Below are positions 8,691-17,703 of a DNA stretch of 41,020 nucleotides, piece by piece. The position numbers were made by a program, and so were the translations under genes. Each line of letters begins with the position of its first letter. Positions within the stretch are counted from its first letter, which is position 1. The stretch is from Ascidiaceihabitans sp. Lineage in GTDB: Bacteria > Pseudomonadota > Alphaproteobacteria > Rhodobacterales > Rhodobacteraceae. The notes under the pieces were generated by a model, which saw only the letters and a program-made list of their open reading frames with translations, was not told the origin of the DNA and did no database searches. Location: the NCBI GenBank assembly GCA_029251465.1, contig JAQXDI010000015.1:1-41020 (forward strand), in the 5' to 3' direction.

Positions 8691-9737
8691 ATGGCTGATC
8701 CATATGTTTCAGAAGTAAAATATCTCGGTGGGGCATCGCTCGATTTCATCGAGATCGCGGTGGACGGCGGCACAGATGTGTCCAACATCACTGTCACAGT
8801 TTACAACCGGAATGGCTCTGTGCGCTCTGTGAATGTACTGGGGACAAAGGTTGCGACCATCGCAGGCAAAGACGTCTATGTCATCGACGCCGCCAGTTCC
8901 GCGACCTTCAACGGGCTAAACAAAAGCGGCGGCGTTTCTGTTGATACGGCAGGCACTGTGCATCAGTTCATCTCGTTCGACGATGGCCCGCCAGTTAACG
9001 CAACAGGTGGGGCAGCGAGTGGCACCACCAGCACGCAGATCGGTCAGGCGGGTGCGGGGGAGTCCCTCGAAACCAGCGATGGCGGCACCAGCTATGTCAC
9101 GCAAACGACCCCGAACGACGGGACTATCCCCTGCTTTGCAGGCGGCACACGATTGGCCACATCGGATGGAATGAAACTGGTCGAGGAATTACAATCAGGT
9201 GACGTGCTGATCAACCAATCCGGCCAGTCAGTGCCGGTGCAACTGATCCTATCCACCAAAGTTGGGCCGCGCAGATTAGCCCACGCGCCCAAACTCCACC
9301 CTATTTGCCTCAGCGCTGGATGCCTTGGTGTTGGCCTGCCGATGCGCGATCTATGCCTGTCCCCACAGCACCGCGTCTTGGTCACATCCCCCATCGTGCG
9401 GCGCATGTTTGGCACGTCTGCCGCGTTGATCGCGGCCAAGCGCCTGACCACCCTGCCCGGCATTTATCAAATGACCGACGTCACCCAGATCGAATATTTC
9501 CATGTCATCACGGAAAACCACGAAATTCTGATGTCCGAAGGCGTGCCGAGCGAGAGCTTTTTGATCGGCCCACAAACGCAGCACATTCTGGATACAGATC
9601 AGCTGGAGGAACTGAACGCGTTGTTTCCGAACCTGCTGGAACGGCACACCCCCGCCAGCCTGATCCCGCCGACCAAGCAGCAAAAGAAACTGATCCAGCG
9701 ACACGCCAAAAACAACCGCCCGATCATCGGCGCCTGA
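8691..9737 (+). CDS. Hint (hedgehog/intein) domain protein
   Basis: This is a 348-residue protein. Residues 1-100 look like a beta-rich domain (DFIEIAVDGG, ITVTVYNRNGSV). A Gly/Ser/Thr-rich linker follows. From about residue 146 a Hint domain begins with the usual cysteine (PCFAGGTRLAT), then the GDVL strand, the histidine in LSPQHRVLVTSP, and the closing segment YFHVITENHEILMSEGVPSESF. Such single-copy Hint proteins are common in Rhodobacterales and are thought to be secreted or surface-linked. Whether they splice or cleave themselves is unknown. The C-terminal extension after Hint is polar and ends in basic residues. There is no signal peptide, and a type I route would be possible. The substrate and function are not known. 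Confidence 0.8.
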   Translation: MADPYVSEVKYLGGASLDFIEIAVDGGTDVSNITVTVYNRNGSVRSVNVLGTKVATIAGKDVYVIDAASSATFNGLNKSGGVSVDTAGTVHQFISFDDGPPVNATGGAASGTTSTQIGQAGAGESLETSDGGTSYVTQTTPNDGTIPCFAGGTRLATSDGMKLVEELQSGDVLINQSGQSVPVQLILSTKVGPRRLAHAPKLHPICLSAGCLGVGLPMRDLCLSPQHRVLVTSPIVRRMFGTSAALIAAKRLTTLPGIYQMTDVTQIEYFHVITENHEILMSEGVPSESFLIGPQTQHILDTDQLEELNALFPNLLERHTPASLIPPTKQQKKLIQRHAKNNRPIIGA

Positions 9738-9751
9738 TCAAACCAAACACG

Positions 9752-9784
9752 AAAAAGGGCCCGCAACATCACTGCTGCGGACCC
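9752..9784 (-). terminator. Rho-independent terminator of mscL
   Basis: On the minus strand, GGGTCCGCA and TGCGGGCCC (9776-9784 and 9757-9765) pair with one mismatch and are followed by TTTTT (9752-9756). It lies 34 bases beyond the mscL stop. Confidence 0.8.
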
Positions 9785-9818
9785 GAGTTAGACCGTTAGC
9801 CGGTCGTATTTATGACGT

Positions 9819-10190
9819 TTATTTCTTCAAAGCAGCCAAGATGTCGGCCAACAGTTCTTCTTGTGTTGGACCGGCTGGCGCCGCAGGCGCTGCAGGCTCT
9901 TCGGCTTTCTTCATTTTGTTCAGCGAACGCACCAACATGAACACCACAAACGCGATGACCAAGAAGTTGATAATTGCCATGATGAAGTTACCGTAGGTCA
10001 GCTCAGCTTCGCCAACTGTCGCGGAAAGACCTGCAAAATCAACGCCGCCCATAAAGATGCCGATGATAGGGTTGATCAAATCTGCAACCAGCGATCCGAC
10101 GATGGCAGTGAATGCCGCGCCGATGATGATACCTACGGCCATGTCCATGACATTGCCTTTTGAGATGAAGTCTTTGAATTCTTTAATCAT
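9819..10190 (-). CDS. mscL: Large-conductance mechanosensitive channel MscL
   Basis: The 123-residue product has the MscL layout: N-terminal helix [20 protein letters not shown], first membrane helix (about 15-40) with the [16 protein letters not shown] pore region, a short periplasmic loop, and a second helix around residues 68-90 ([19 protein letters not shown]). A cytoplasmic tail contains an Ala/Pro-rich stretch before a helix ([13 protein letters not shown]). It opens as a pentamer when membrane tension rises during osmotic downshock and releases solutes. The length is slightly below the Escherichia coli protein. It is monocistronic. Confidence 0.97.
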   Translation of the reverse strand: MIKEFKDFISKGNVMDMAVGIIIGAAFTAIVGSLVADLINPIIGIFMGGVDFAGLSATVGEAELTYGNFIMAIINFLVIAFVVFMLVRSLNKMKKAEEPAAPAAPAGPTQEELLADILAALKK

Positions 10191-10337
10191 TGTTGTCCCT
10201 CAGTGTTGTCTGTGACCGTCGCTTTTTTAATCAGCGTTCGCCTGTGCACACTCGTTAACACATGTCTGCACTGTTTCTAGCCTGTTTTTGCGGGGAAAAA
10301 GCCTTATTTCGTCTCAATAATCGTTAGGAGAGACATA

Positions 10338-11036
10338 GTGACCGACCTCAGCACCTATCAAATCACGCAACGGTGGCCCGCACAGGACCCGTCCGTTTTG
10401 CAGCTGTATTCCTTCCCCACCCCGAATGGCGTCAAGGTGTCCATCGCACTAGAAGAACTGGGCATCCCCTACGAGGCGCACACCGTCACGTTGTCGGATG
10501 TAGATGTCAAAAGCCCCGAGTTTCTGTCGCTGAACCCCAACAACAAGATCCCGGCGATCCTTGATCCCTATGGCCCCGACGGCACGCCTATTGCCTTGTT
10601 CGAAAGCGGTGCAATTCTGATGTATCTCGCCGAGAAATCCGGCAAGCTGATGGGCGAGACCGCGACTGAAAAGGCCAAAGTCATCCAATGGCTGATGTTC
10701 CAGATGGGCGGCTTGGGGCCGATGTTTGGGCAGCTCGGATTCTTCTATAAATTCGAAGGGTCCCAGTTCGAGGACAAACGCCCGCAGCAGCGTTATCTGG
10801 ACGAGGCGACGCGCCTGCTGACGATGCTGAACCTCGAACTTGCGGACAAAGAATGGATCGCAGGCAGCTATTCAATCGCGGATATTGCGATTGGCCCGTG
10901 GTTGGCCGCGCTTGATTTTTACGGCGCGCGCGAGGTGCTGAAATGGGATGAATACACGAACCTCGTCGCCTATCTGGACCGGTTCCTAGCGCGCCCAGCT
11001 GTTGTCAAAGGGCGCCAAATTCCGCCGCGTGGATAG
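10338..11036 (+). CDS. Glutathione S-transferase family protein (YfcG/YghU-like)
   Basis: GTG 10338 is the start, preceded by TAGGAGAG. The 232-residue product has an N-terminal thioredoxin-like domain with LYSFPTPNGVKVSIALEELGIPYE, the cis-Pro motif NKIPAIL and the glutathione-contact pair FESGAILMYLAEK. The all-helical C-terminal domain carries SIADIAIGPWLAALDFYG. The TPNG sequence in place of a catalytic Tyr/Ser/Cys is typical of the nu class (YfcG, YghU), which has disulfide reductase activity. It probably acts on disulfides or peroxides in the cytosol. The physiological substrate is unknown. Confidence 0.88.
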   Translation: MTDLSTYQITQRWPAQDPSVLQLYSFPTPNGVKVSIALEELGIPYEAHTVTLSDVDVKSPEFLSLNPNNKIPAILDPYGPDGTPIALFESGAILMYLAEKSGKLMGETATEKAKVIQWLMFQMGGLGPMFGQLGFFYKFEGSQFEDKRPQQRYLDEATRLLTMLNLELADKEWIAGSYSIADIAIGPWLAALDFYGAREVLKWDEYTNLVAYLDRFLARPAVVKGRQIPPRG

Positions 11037-11050
11037 TCCATTTTGAAAGA

Positions 11051-11086
11051 GCCGATAGGTGGACGCGAACCAGCACATCTATCGGC
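11051..11086. repeat. Inverted repeat downstream of the GST gene
   Basis: GCCGATAG (11051-11058) and CTATCGGC (11079-11086) are perfect 8-bp arms around a 20-base loop, 14 bases after the GST stop. There is no T tract, so it may be a Rho-linked or 3'-protecting hairpin. Confidence 0.4.
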
Positions 11087-11170
11087 ATCAAAACTGCACG
11101 GCTTTCTTTTCAAAGCAAAATCTGTTAGGCTTTTGGTAGATAATTGGTTGTTTAATTCGGGAGTTTTCTA

Positions 11171-11274
11171 ATGCAACAAGCTACATTTCTAAAAAAATAT
11201 TATTCGCACTGACCGCATTGATTTTGGTCGCGGTCCTGGCCAGCATGTGGTTCGGCATTCCAGGGTTTGCTTAA
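11171..11274 (+). CDS. Possible 34-residue membrane peptide requiring a -1 shift at an A7 run
   Basis: ATG 11171 follows a GGGAG site. In the zero frame only 13 codons are read before TGA at 11210-11212. Moving back one base at CTA AAA AAA (A7 at 11191-11197) gives a basic N-terminus (MQQATFLKK), a hydrophobic helix (ILFALTALILVAVLAS), then MWFGIPGFA and TAA at 11272. The hydrophobic frame has no start of its own nearby, and the join makes a sensible single-pass peptide. A AAA AAA is also the classic bacterial slippery heptamer. Alternatives are a lost A in the run (sequencing or mutation) or no gene at all. No family was recognised. Confidence 0.4.
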
Positions 11275-11292
11275 TCACAAATCACTGGCTTA

Positions 11293-11328
11293 AAAAGCAA
11301 CGAACTTCCCCTTAACGGGGGAGCGTTC
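11293..11328 (-). terminator. Rho-independent terminator overlapping the ytoQ stop codon
   Basis: On the minus strand a GAAC..CCCC stem (11318-11328) pairs with GGGGAAGTTC (11302-11311), with TAA of the gene in the loop region. A CTTTTTAAG tract follows at about 11291-11298. Confidence 0.65.
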
Positions 11329-11758
11329 CTTCCAGAACATAGCGCAGCATTTCGACAACTTGGCTCGGCTCTTCGGCCACAGCTAGTGCGGCTGCGTCGA
11401 CTTCTTTCAGCGCGTGCTGGTGATCAGCGCCGTGCAAAACAATCAGCGATTTGCCAAGGGCGGCGGCGTAGCCCGCATCAAATGCTGCGTTCCACTGTTT
11501 GTATTTCTCTCCAAAACGAACCACGACAACATCCGCATCCTCGATGCCTTTGCGGGTGCGGATGGCGTTTAGTTTTGCGCCTTTATGATCGTGCCAAAAC
11601 TTGTTCGGCTCGGCCCCTAGGATGTTCACGCCGCAATCATCGCTGGCGGCGTGATCGGTTACGGGACTGTTGAACGTCACATTCAAACCCTTGGATCCAT
11701 CAATGATTTGCTCGCGCCAATCCGAATGGATTTCGCCTGAAAGATATACGTTCAACAT
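11312..11758 (-). CDS. ytoQ: YtoQ family protein
   Basis: This 148-residue protein begins MLNVYLSGEIHSDWREQI. It contains FNSPVTDHAASDDCG and DADVVVVRFGEKYKQWNAAFDAGYAAALGKSLIVLH, all typical of the YtoQ family. The fold is expected to resemble nucleoside 2-deoxyribosyltransferase/TIR-like domains: an SGE motif after the first strand and a Glu/Asp-rich nucleotide pocket. No reaction is established for the family. It is found across bacteria as a single-domain cytosolic protein. Its stop is embedded in the terminator hairpin. It is 13 bases downstream of pheT in the same direction, so it could be on the pheT transcript. Confidence 0.8.
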   Translation of the reverse strand: MLNVYLSGEIHSDWREQIIDGSKGLNVTFNSPVTDHAASDDCGVNILGAEPNKFWHDHKGAKLNAIRTRKGIEDADVVVVRFGEKYKQWNAAFDAGYAAALGKSLIVLHGADHQHALKEVDAAALAVAEEPSQVVEMLRYVLEGTLPR

Positions 11759-11771
11759 CAGTTTTTCCCTT

Positions 11772-14168
11772 TTATCCGCGCAAAACGCCGCCCGTCGCCT
11801 TGGTCACTTTTTCGATGACCTTGGCACTGACAGCTTCGATATCCGCATCCTTCAGCGTCGCCTCAACAGGCTGCAAACGTACCGTGATCGCCAGCGATTT
11901 TATACCTTCGCCCAGTGATCCGCCGATAAATTCATCAAACACGCGCACGCCTGCGATCAACGCTTTGTCAGCACCAGCGGCCGCATTGACCAGCGTCAAC
12001 GCCTCGACTTCAGCGTCGACCACAAAGGCAAAATCACGCTCGACCGCTTGCAGATCGCTGATCTCTAGCTTGCCACGGTTCGCGCCCGTTGCACGTGGCA
12101 TCGGGATTTCATCGGGCCACAGAGTAAAGGCCATCGCCGGCCCGTTGATGTCCATCGCCTCAAGCACACGCGGATGCACCTCGCCAAAGATGCCAAGCAC
12201 CTTTTTGGGACCAAGGCAGATTTTGCCGTGACGACCGGGGTGCCATTCATCGTTGGCACCGCGCATGATTTGCACCTTGGCAGGGGCGCCCATCGCGGCC
12301 AGAACCGCCTCTGCATCCGCCTTGACGTCGTAGACATCAACGCCGCGCGACGTGCCATACAAATCTTTGGGGCCGGTGCGCCCAACCAGCAAACCACTGA
12401 TCAACATGTGCTCTTCACCCGGCTCGCCGCCGCTGAACGCAGTGCCGACTTCGAACAGTGCCATGTCCGCAAATCCACGCGCTTGGTTGCGGGCTGCGGC
12501 CTGCAACAAACCTGGCAACAACGCCGGTCGCATGTGGCTCATGTCGGTGCTGATCGGGTTTTCCAGCATTGTGGTATCGGTGCCACCACTGAACAGCGCG
12601 GCACTGGCCTGATCGATGAAACTGTAGGTCACGCATTCGTTGTATCCCAGCGCCGCTGTCGTACGACGCACCGCCACGATCCGACGCTGCGAGGGGGTCA
12701 TCACCGGCTTTGGCACACCGTCGGTCAGGCGCGGCAAAGGGCGACCTTGCAGCTTGGTCAGGGACGCAATGCGCGCGACTTCTTCGACCAAATCCGCGTC
12801 GCCCTGCACGTCAGGGCGCCAGCTGGGCACGTGGGCCAAATCGCCCTCAAGGCGGAAACCCAAAGCCGTCAAAGTCTGGCGTTGTGTCGATTCAGGGATC
12901 TCCATTCCGACCAAAGATTGCACGCGCGCGGCGTTCAATTTGTAGGTGCGCGATGTGTCCGGCACCTTGCCGGCTTGGAACAACTGGGACGCTTCACCAC
13001 CGGCGTGATCCACGATCATGCGCACAGCCAGTTCCAGCCCGACAGGCGTGAATTCAGGGTCGACGCCACGTTCAAAACGATAGCGCGCATCGGAATTGAT
13101 TTTCAACGCACGGCCCGTGTAGGCGATCTGCACCGGATCCCAATAGGCGCTTTCGACGAACACATTCACCGTGTCCTCGGTGCAGCCCGTGTCCAAACCA
13201 CCCATTATACCCGCGATGCTTTCGGCGCCGTTGTCATCAGAAATGACCATCTGACCCGCTTGCAACGTGTAGGTTTTATCATCGAGCGCGACGATTTCTT
13301 CGCCGCCTTTGGCGCGGTGCACACGCAAATTGCCGGCGACCTTGTCCGCGTCAAAAACGTGCAAAGGGCGGTTGCGATCGTAGGTGAAAAAGTTGGTGAC
13401 ATCGACCAGGAAACTGATCGGGCGCAGGCCAATGGCGCGCAACGCGTCTTGCAGCCAAACGGGGCTTGGACCGTTCGTGACACCCTTGATCACGCGACCA
13501 CAAAACACCGGGCAACCGTCCAACGTGTTCTCGTCGATAGAGACGCTAATGTCGGACCTGAACGTTGCCTCGACAACATCAACGCCGCGGGTTTTCAGCT
13601 TGCCCAAACCACGGGCCGCCAAATCGCGCGCGATGCCTTCGACACCCAACGCGTCGGGGCGGTTTGGCGTGATCGCGATGTCGATAACAGGGTCAACTTT
13701 GGCCGGATCGTTCGCCGCCAGCCAGTCCACAAACCGGTCGCCAACATCGCCCGAGGGTAATTCGATGATGCCGTCGTGTTCCTCTGACAGGTCCATCTCG
13801 CGCTCGGATGCCATCATGCCAAAGCTTTCGATGCCACGGATTTTGCCAACGCCAATCGTCGTGTCGATGCCCGGCACGTACACGCCCGGTTTGGCGACGA
13901 CTACGGTGATGCCTTGGCGCGCGTTCGGAGCACCGCAGATGATCTGTTTCATGCCTTCGTCGGTGTTGACTTGGCACACTTGCAGACGGTCCGCATCGGG
14001 ATGCTTTTCCGCGGATTCCACGTAACCGATGGTAAAATCAGCCAGCTTGGCGGCGCGGTCCTCGACCTCTTCGACCTCAAGCCCAAGATCGGTCAAGGCG
14101 TACAGGATGTCATCCAAAGATGCATCGGTTTCGAGGTGGGTTTTAAGCCAGGACAACGTGAATTTCAT
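11772..14168 (-). CDS. pheT: Phenylalanine--tRNA ligase beta subunit
   Basis: The ATG at 14168 is chosen because it gives the standard start MKFTLSWLKTHLE and has GGGGAAG upstream. The 798-residue protein has the N-terminal EMAP/OB tRNA-binding domain (FTIGYVESAEKHPDADRLQVC, residues about 40-150). B3/B4 editing region, B5 domain, the catalytic-like core and a C-terminal FDX-ACB anticodon-binding domain follow (VERDFAFVVDAEVEA to the end). With PheS it forms the (alphabeta)2 enzyme that charges tRNA-Phe; the beta chain edits mischarged Tyr-tRNA. It lies downstream of pheS on the same strand, but an esterase gene stands between them. Confidence 0.96.
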   Translation of the reverse strand: MKFTLSWLKTHLETDASLDDILYALTDLGLEVEEVEDRAAKLADFTIGYVESAEKHPDADRLQVCQVNTDEGMKQIICGAPNARQGITVVVAKPGVYVPGIDTTIGVGKIRGIESFGMMASEREMDLSEEHDGIIELPSGDVGDRFVDWLAANDPAKVDPVIDIAITPNRPDALGVEGIARDLAARGLGKLKTRGVDVVEATFRSDISVSIDENTLDGCPVFCGRVIKGVTNGPSPVWLQDALRAIGLRPISFLVDVTNFFTYDRNRPLHVFDADKVAGNLRVHRAKGGEEIVALDDKTYTLQAGQMVISDDNGAESIAGIMGGLDTGCTEDTVNVFVESAYWDPVQIAYTGRALKINSDARYRFERGVDPEFTPVGLELAVRMIVDHAGGEASQLFQAGKVPDTSRTYKLNAARVQSLVGMEIPESTQRQTLTALGFRLEGDLAHVPSWRPDVQGDADLVEEVARIASLTKLQGRPLPRLTDGVPKPVMTPSQRRIVAVRRTTAALGYNECVTYSFIDQASAALFSGGTDTTMLENPISTDMSHMRPALLPGLLQAAARNQARGFADMALFEVGTAFSGGEPGEEHMLISGLLVGRTGPKDLYGTSRGVDVYDVKADAEAVLAAMGAPAKVQIMRGANDEWHPGRHGKICLGPKKVLGIFGEVHPRVLEAMDINGPAMAFTLWPDEIPMPRATGANRGKLEISDLQAVERDFAFVVDAEVEALTLVNAAAGADKALIAGVRVFDEFIGGSLGEGIKSLAITVRLQPVEATLKDADIEAVSAKVIEKVTKATGGVLRG

Positions 14169-14252
14169 CGGTCTTCCCCTTTGGGACAGCACAAGCGTTT
14201 GGTTGCCTACGGCAATGGCAAAGAATGCGTTTGCGCGCAAGGGGTCGGGCGT

Positions 14253-15065
14253 TCAGGGATAGCTGTTTTCCAGCCCCAACAGTTCGTCCAACTGGCGCGC
14301 GATCCAACCGTGCGGGATGAAATGACCGCCCGGATGCACGTCCAACGTCACCTTTTGGCCGGTTTCGCAATTGTCCCAAACCGTGCGCTGAAAGGTCAGA
14401 AAATCAACGGCATTCCAAGGGCCAGCGTCGCGCCCCTGCCCGCATTTGAACTGCTCTCGCCACAGCGCGACAGGATAGGTCGTGTCGCCGCCTTGCCCAA
14501 ACGGGAAATCCATGACCGTATCGTTGGTGCCGTGCACGTGGCGAATTTCGCGCGGACCTTGGGGGCAGATTACGTTCTGACGCAGGGTGCCGGACACCGC
14601 GATCAAAGCCGCCACATCGTTGCCGTTCTCGCACACGTAGCGCCACGCCATGGCTGACCCGTACGAGTACCCCGAGACGAAAATGCGTGACTGATCGACG
14701 GGGTAGGTCTTGGCCACATCCGCGAGGACCTTGGCGGCAAAAGGCACATCGTCTGTGGCGTCATCCCAGAAATCCCAGCTTTTGCCGTTGCCATTCGGGG
14801 CGATCAGCAAAACACCACGACGACGGGTCGCGCCACTGATCCGCTGGTGCTGCACAGGCAACGCGCCGGTGCGCATCCAACCATGGAAATGCATCAAAAC
14901 GGGTAGAGGCGTTTCGCCGTCCCAATCGTCAGGAGCCTTGACGTGATAGCTGCGCCCCGAAGGCAGTTCGCACGGAACATCCAGCTGGCAGGCATCTTTC
15001 CACGGGCCCATGGCGTTGGCAGGAATGGCGAAAAGGGCGGCGATCAAGAAGGCGATAATTTTCAT
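14253..15065 (-). CDS. Secreted alpha/beta-hydrolase (PHB depolymerase/LpqC-like esterase)
   Basis: From ATG 15065 the product is 270 residues with a signal peptide (MKIIAFLIAALFAIPANA). It shows the oxyanion HG motif (MHFHGWM), nucleophile elbow GYSYGSAM with Ser, an acid in HGTNDTVMDFPFG and a histidine in HPGGHFIPHGW. This is the layout of the esterase_PHB/LpqC group. It likely hydrolyses an ester in the periplasm or outside; the substrate is not known. A GTG at 15074 is an alternative start. The gene sits between pheS and pheT on the same strand with 84 bases to pheT and 106 bases from pheS, an insertion into the usual pheST pair. Confidence 0.8.
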   Translation of the reverse strand: MKIIAFLIAALFAIPANAMGPWKDACQLDVPCELPSGRSYHVKAPDDWDGETPLPVLMHFHGWMRTGALPVQHQRISGATRRRGVLLIAPNGNGKSWDFWDDATDDVPFAAKVLADVAKTYPVDQSRIFVSGYSYGSAMAWRYVCENGNDVAALIAVSGTLRQNVICPQGPREIRHVHGTNDTVMDFPFGQGGDTTYPVALWREQFKCGQGRDAGPWNAVDFLTFQRTVWDNCETGQKVTLDVHPGGHFIPHGWIARQLDELLGLENSYP

Positions 15066-15171
15066 AACGCCCACGCTACGGATTGGGTTGCGAATGTCAC
15101 GTCACAAACGCGTGGTGCATCGAGATGCACCTTACAAGCCGATTGCCTCGTCAAATGCTGTCCGCCGCGTT

Positions 15172-16245
15172 TTACCTACTCAACCCGCCACGCAATGTCG
15201 GCACGTCCAGCGCGCTGAAGCCGTAGTGGCGCAGCCAGCGTAGGTCTGAATCAAAGAACGCGCGCAGATCGGGGATGCCGTATTTCAGCATCGCGATCCG
15301 ATCGATGCCCATGCCAAAGGCAAAGCCTTGCCATTCGTTCGGGTCAATCCCACCGGCCTCTAGGACCTTTGGATGCACCATGCCTGACCCCAAAATCTCG
15401 AGCCAATCGTCGCCCTCGCCGACCTTCAGCGTGCCGCCTTCCCAAGAACAACGAATGTCGACTTCGGCAGAGGGTTCGGTGAACGGGAAATGCGAGGCGC
15501 GGAACCGGATATCGACGTTATCGACCTCGAAATAGGATTTCACGAATTCCTCAAGCACCCATTTCAGGTTCGCCATCGAGATGTCTTTGTCGATCGCAAG
15601 ACCTTCGACCTGATGGAACATCGGCGTGTGCGTGTGGTCGTAATCGGCGCGGTACACACCGCCCGGACAGATGATGCGTGTCGGCGCGCCTGTCTTTTCC
15701 ATCGAGCGGATTTGAACGGGTGAGGTGTGCGTGCGCAACACGTGTGGCGGACGGTTGTCGCCCTCGGCGCGGTGCATGTAGAACGTGTCCATCTCGGCGC
15801 GTGCAGGGTGGTGGCCGGGAATGTTCAGCGCATCGAAATTATACCAATCGGTGTCGATGCGCGGCCCTTCGGCAACGGCAAACCCCATCTCGGCAAAGAT
15901 CGCAGTGACCTCTTCTTGGACCTGGGAAATCGGGTGCAACGTGCCGACGCGACGGTCGCGCGCAGGCAGCGTCACGTCCAGCCATTCGGTGCGCAGACGT
16001 TCGTCTAACGCGGCATCCGCAAGGCCGGATTTCTTGGCCAACAAGGCAGAATTGATCTCGTCCTTAAGCGCGTTCAACGCAGGACCGGCCGTTTGGCGTT
16101 CTTCGGGGGTCATCTTGCCCAGCTCGCGCATTTTCAGAGCGACTTCGCCCTTTTTACCGACAGCCGCCAGACGAATGTCTTCGAGCACCGCCTCATCAGC
16201 GGCATTCGCAATTTGGTCCAGATATTTGGCTTTGAGATCGTCCAT
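15172..16245 (-). CDS. pheS: Phenylalanine--tRNA ligase alpha subunit
   Basis: This 357-residue protein starts with the coiled-coil N-terminus ([20 protein letters not shown]) that contacts tRNA. The class II catalytic domain follows: motif around [31 protein letters not shown] (motif 2 region), [11 protein letters not shown], and motif 3 [18 protein letters not shown]. It makes phenylalanyl-adenylate and charges tRNA-Phe together with PheT. The length is normal. Confidence 0.97.
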   Translation of the reverse strand: MDDLKAKYLDQIANAADEAVLEDIRLAAVGKKGEVALKMRELGKMTPEERQTAGPALNALKDEINSALLAKKSGLADAALDERLRTEWLDVTLPARDRRVGTLHPISQVQEEVTAIFAEMGFAVAEGPRIDTDWYNFDALNIPGHHPARAEMDTFYMHRAEGDNRPPHVLRTHTSPVQIRSMEKTGAPTRIICPGGVYRADYDHTHTPMFHQVEGLAIDKDISMANLKWVLEEFVKSYFEVDNVDIRFRASHFPFTEPSAEVDIRCSWEGGTLKVGEGDDWLEILGSGMVHPKVLEAGGIDPNEWQGFAFGMGIDRIAMLKYGIPDLRAFFDSDLRWLRHYGFSALDVPTLRGGLSR

Positions 16246-16343
16246 GATGGTCCCTTGTCGGCCCCCAGAAAATTATTCTGTTGTGCTATCGCCCTACCCC
16301 TTTGATTGCAAGGCCAAGGGGAATTGATCTGCAACGCACAAAC

Positions 16344-16378
16344 AAAAATGCAGCGGCGTGCAAAACACACCGCTGCAT
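16344..16378 (-). terminator. Rho-independent terminator of the aquaporin gene
   Basis: ATGCAGCGG and CCGCTGCAT (16348-16356 and 16370-16378) form a perfect 9-bp stem. On the minus strand it is followed by TTTTTG. It lies 23 bases past the aqpZ stop. Confidence 0.85.
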
Positions 16379-16401
16379 CAGGATTTTAAAATCCGGGCGA
16401 A

Positions 16402-17084
16402 TTATTCAGGCGCGTCAAGCGTCCCCGTTTTAAACACCAGACCCGCGGCCACAGCGCCCACGATCGGTGCGACGATGAACAGCCACAGCTGGCTCAATGC
16501 GCCGGTGCCGGCAAACAAGGCGGGCCCGATCGAACGTGCTGGGTTCACCGAAACGCCGGTGACGTTGATGCCCACAAGGTGGATCACAACCAAGGCCAGA
16601 CCAATCGCAAGCCCAGCCATCGCCGCCGGTGCGCCGCGTCCTGTCGCGCCCAAAATAACAACCATGAACAAGAAGGTCGCGACGACCTCAAAGACCAGCG
16701 CCGCCATCAGCGAATACTCACCAAGGTACCCCGCACCCCAACCTTTTGACCCAAGCCGTTTTCAGCGAGACTGTAGCCCGCCTTGCCTGAGGCGATCACC
16801 CACAGCACGGCCGCAGCAACGATTGCGCCTGCCACCTGTGCGATGATGTATTTGATGGCTTCGGGTAATGTCATGCGCCCAGCGGCGACCATGCCCAGCG
16901 AAACCGCCGGATTGATGTGACATCCTGACACCGGACCAATCCCGTACGCCATACCAATCAAGGCCAAACCAAAGGCAAAACTGATGCCCGTCAATCCGAT
17001 GTCTGCGCCTGCCAAAACAGCAGATCCACAGCCCAACAGGACCAGTGTGAACGTACCGATGAATTCTGCGACTTGTTTGTTCAT
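16402..17084 (-). pseudogene. aqpZ: Aquaporin Z-like channel, interrupted by a frameshift
   Basis: The ATG at 17084 starts MNKQVAEFIGTFTLVLLGCG. The first half contains the first NPA box (CHINPAVSLGM) and three helices. Near 16737-16748 the frame fails: reading on gives a short false tail to TGA, while the next frame gives WGAGYLGEYSLMAALVFE, the usual loop and fourth helix. The second half carries the second pore motif NPARSIGPALF. One base inserted near the A4 run of the coding strand (CAAAAGGTTGGGG) restores a channel of about 227 residues, typical of AqpZ. If the lesion is real the channel is inactive; if it is a base-calling error the gene is intact. Confidence 0.88.
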
Positions 17085-17255
17085 TTTCTCGTCTTTCTTT
17101 TGTTTCCAATTTCCAAATAGTTCAGCAAAGCGATGCACTGCATGGGGAAAATTTTAAGAAAGTTAACCTTCGCGGGTCTCGCAAGGTTGGTTTTGGGCGG
17201 GCGCAGCACGGTCTGCATCTGCGTCATGACCCATCCTGCAAACCAGCCAAAACGC

Positions 17256-17282
17256 AAAAAGCCCCGCCAAAATGGCAGGGCT
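17256..17282 (-). terminator. Rho-independent terminator of rpmI-rplT
   Basis: AGCCCTGCC/GGCGGGGCT (17274-17282 and 17260-17268) pair with one G-U, and are followed on the minus strand by TTTTTGCG. It lies 39 bases after rplT. Confidence 0.85.
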
Positions 17283-17320
17283 TTCCTAGTCTCGCAAACT
17301 GTGGGCCGTTAGGCCGCGAC

Positions 17321-17686
17321 TTAAGCTGCGAGTGCTTTTTGGGCTTGTGCAACAATCGCACCAAATGCGTCTGGTTCGTGTACGGCCAGATCAGCCAGAA
17401 CCTTGCGGTCGACTTCGATGCCGGCAAGGTTCAGACCATTGATGAAACGCGAATACGTCAGCGCTCCGTCGTGTGAACGAACTGCAGCGTTGATCCGTTG
17501 GATCCACAATGCGCGGAAGTTCCGCTTGCGATTGTGACGGTCACGGGTTGCGTACTGGTTGGCTTTATCAACCGCCTGACGGGCGACTTTAAAAGTATTC
17601 TTGCGACGGCCATAATAACCTTTAGCGGCTTTGATGACCTTCTTGTGACGGGCGTGAGTGACTGTGCCACCTTTAACTCGGGACAT
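17321..17686 (-). CDS. rplT: 50S ribosomal protein L20
   Basis: The 121-residue basic protein [30 protein letters not shown] matches L20, including [13 protein letters not shown] and the C-terminal globular part. It is essential for 50S assembly. The gene follows rpmI by 17 bases on the minus strand, the standard rpmI-rplT operon. infC is not next to them here. Confidence 0.98.
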   Translation of the reverse strand: MSRVKGGTVTHARHKKVIKAAKGYYGRRKNTFKVARQAVDKANQYATRDRHNRKRNFRALWIQRINAAVRSHDGALTYSRFINGLNLAGIEVDRKVLADLAVHEPDAFGAIVAQAQKALAA

Positions 17687-17703
17687 ATCTTATTCCTTCT
17701 GGC

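Noticed and set aside
12174..13760. Long open frame on the plus strand inside pheT
   Set aside because: It is antisense to the strongly conserved pheT, has an odd composition and no recognisable domain.
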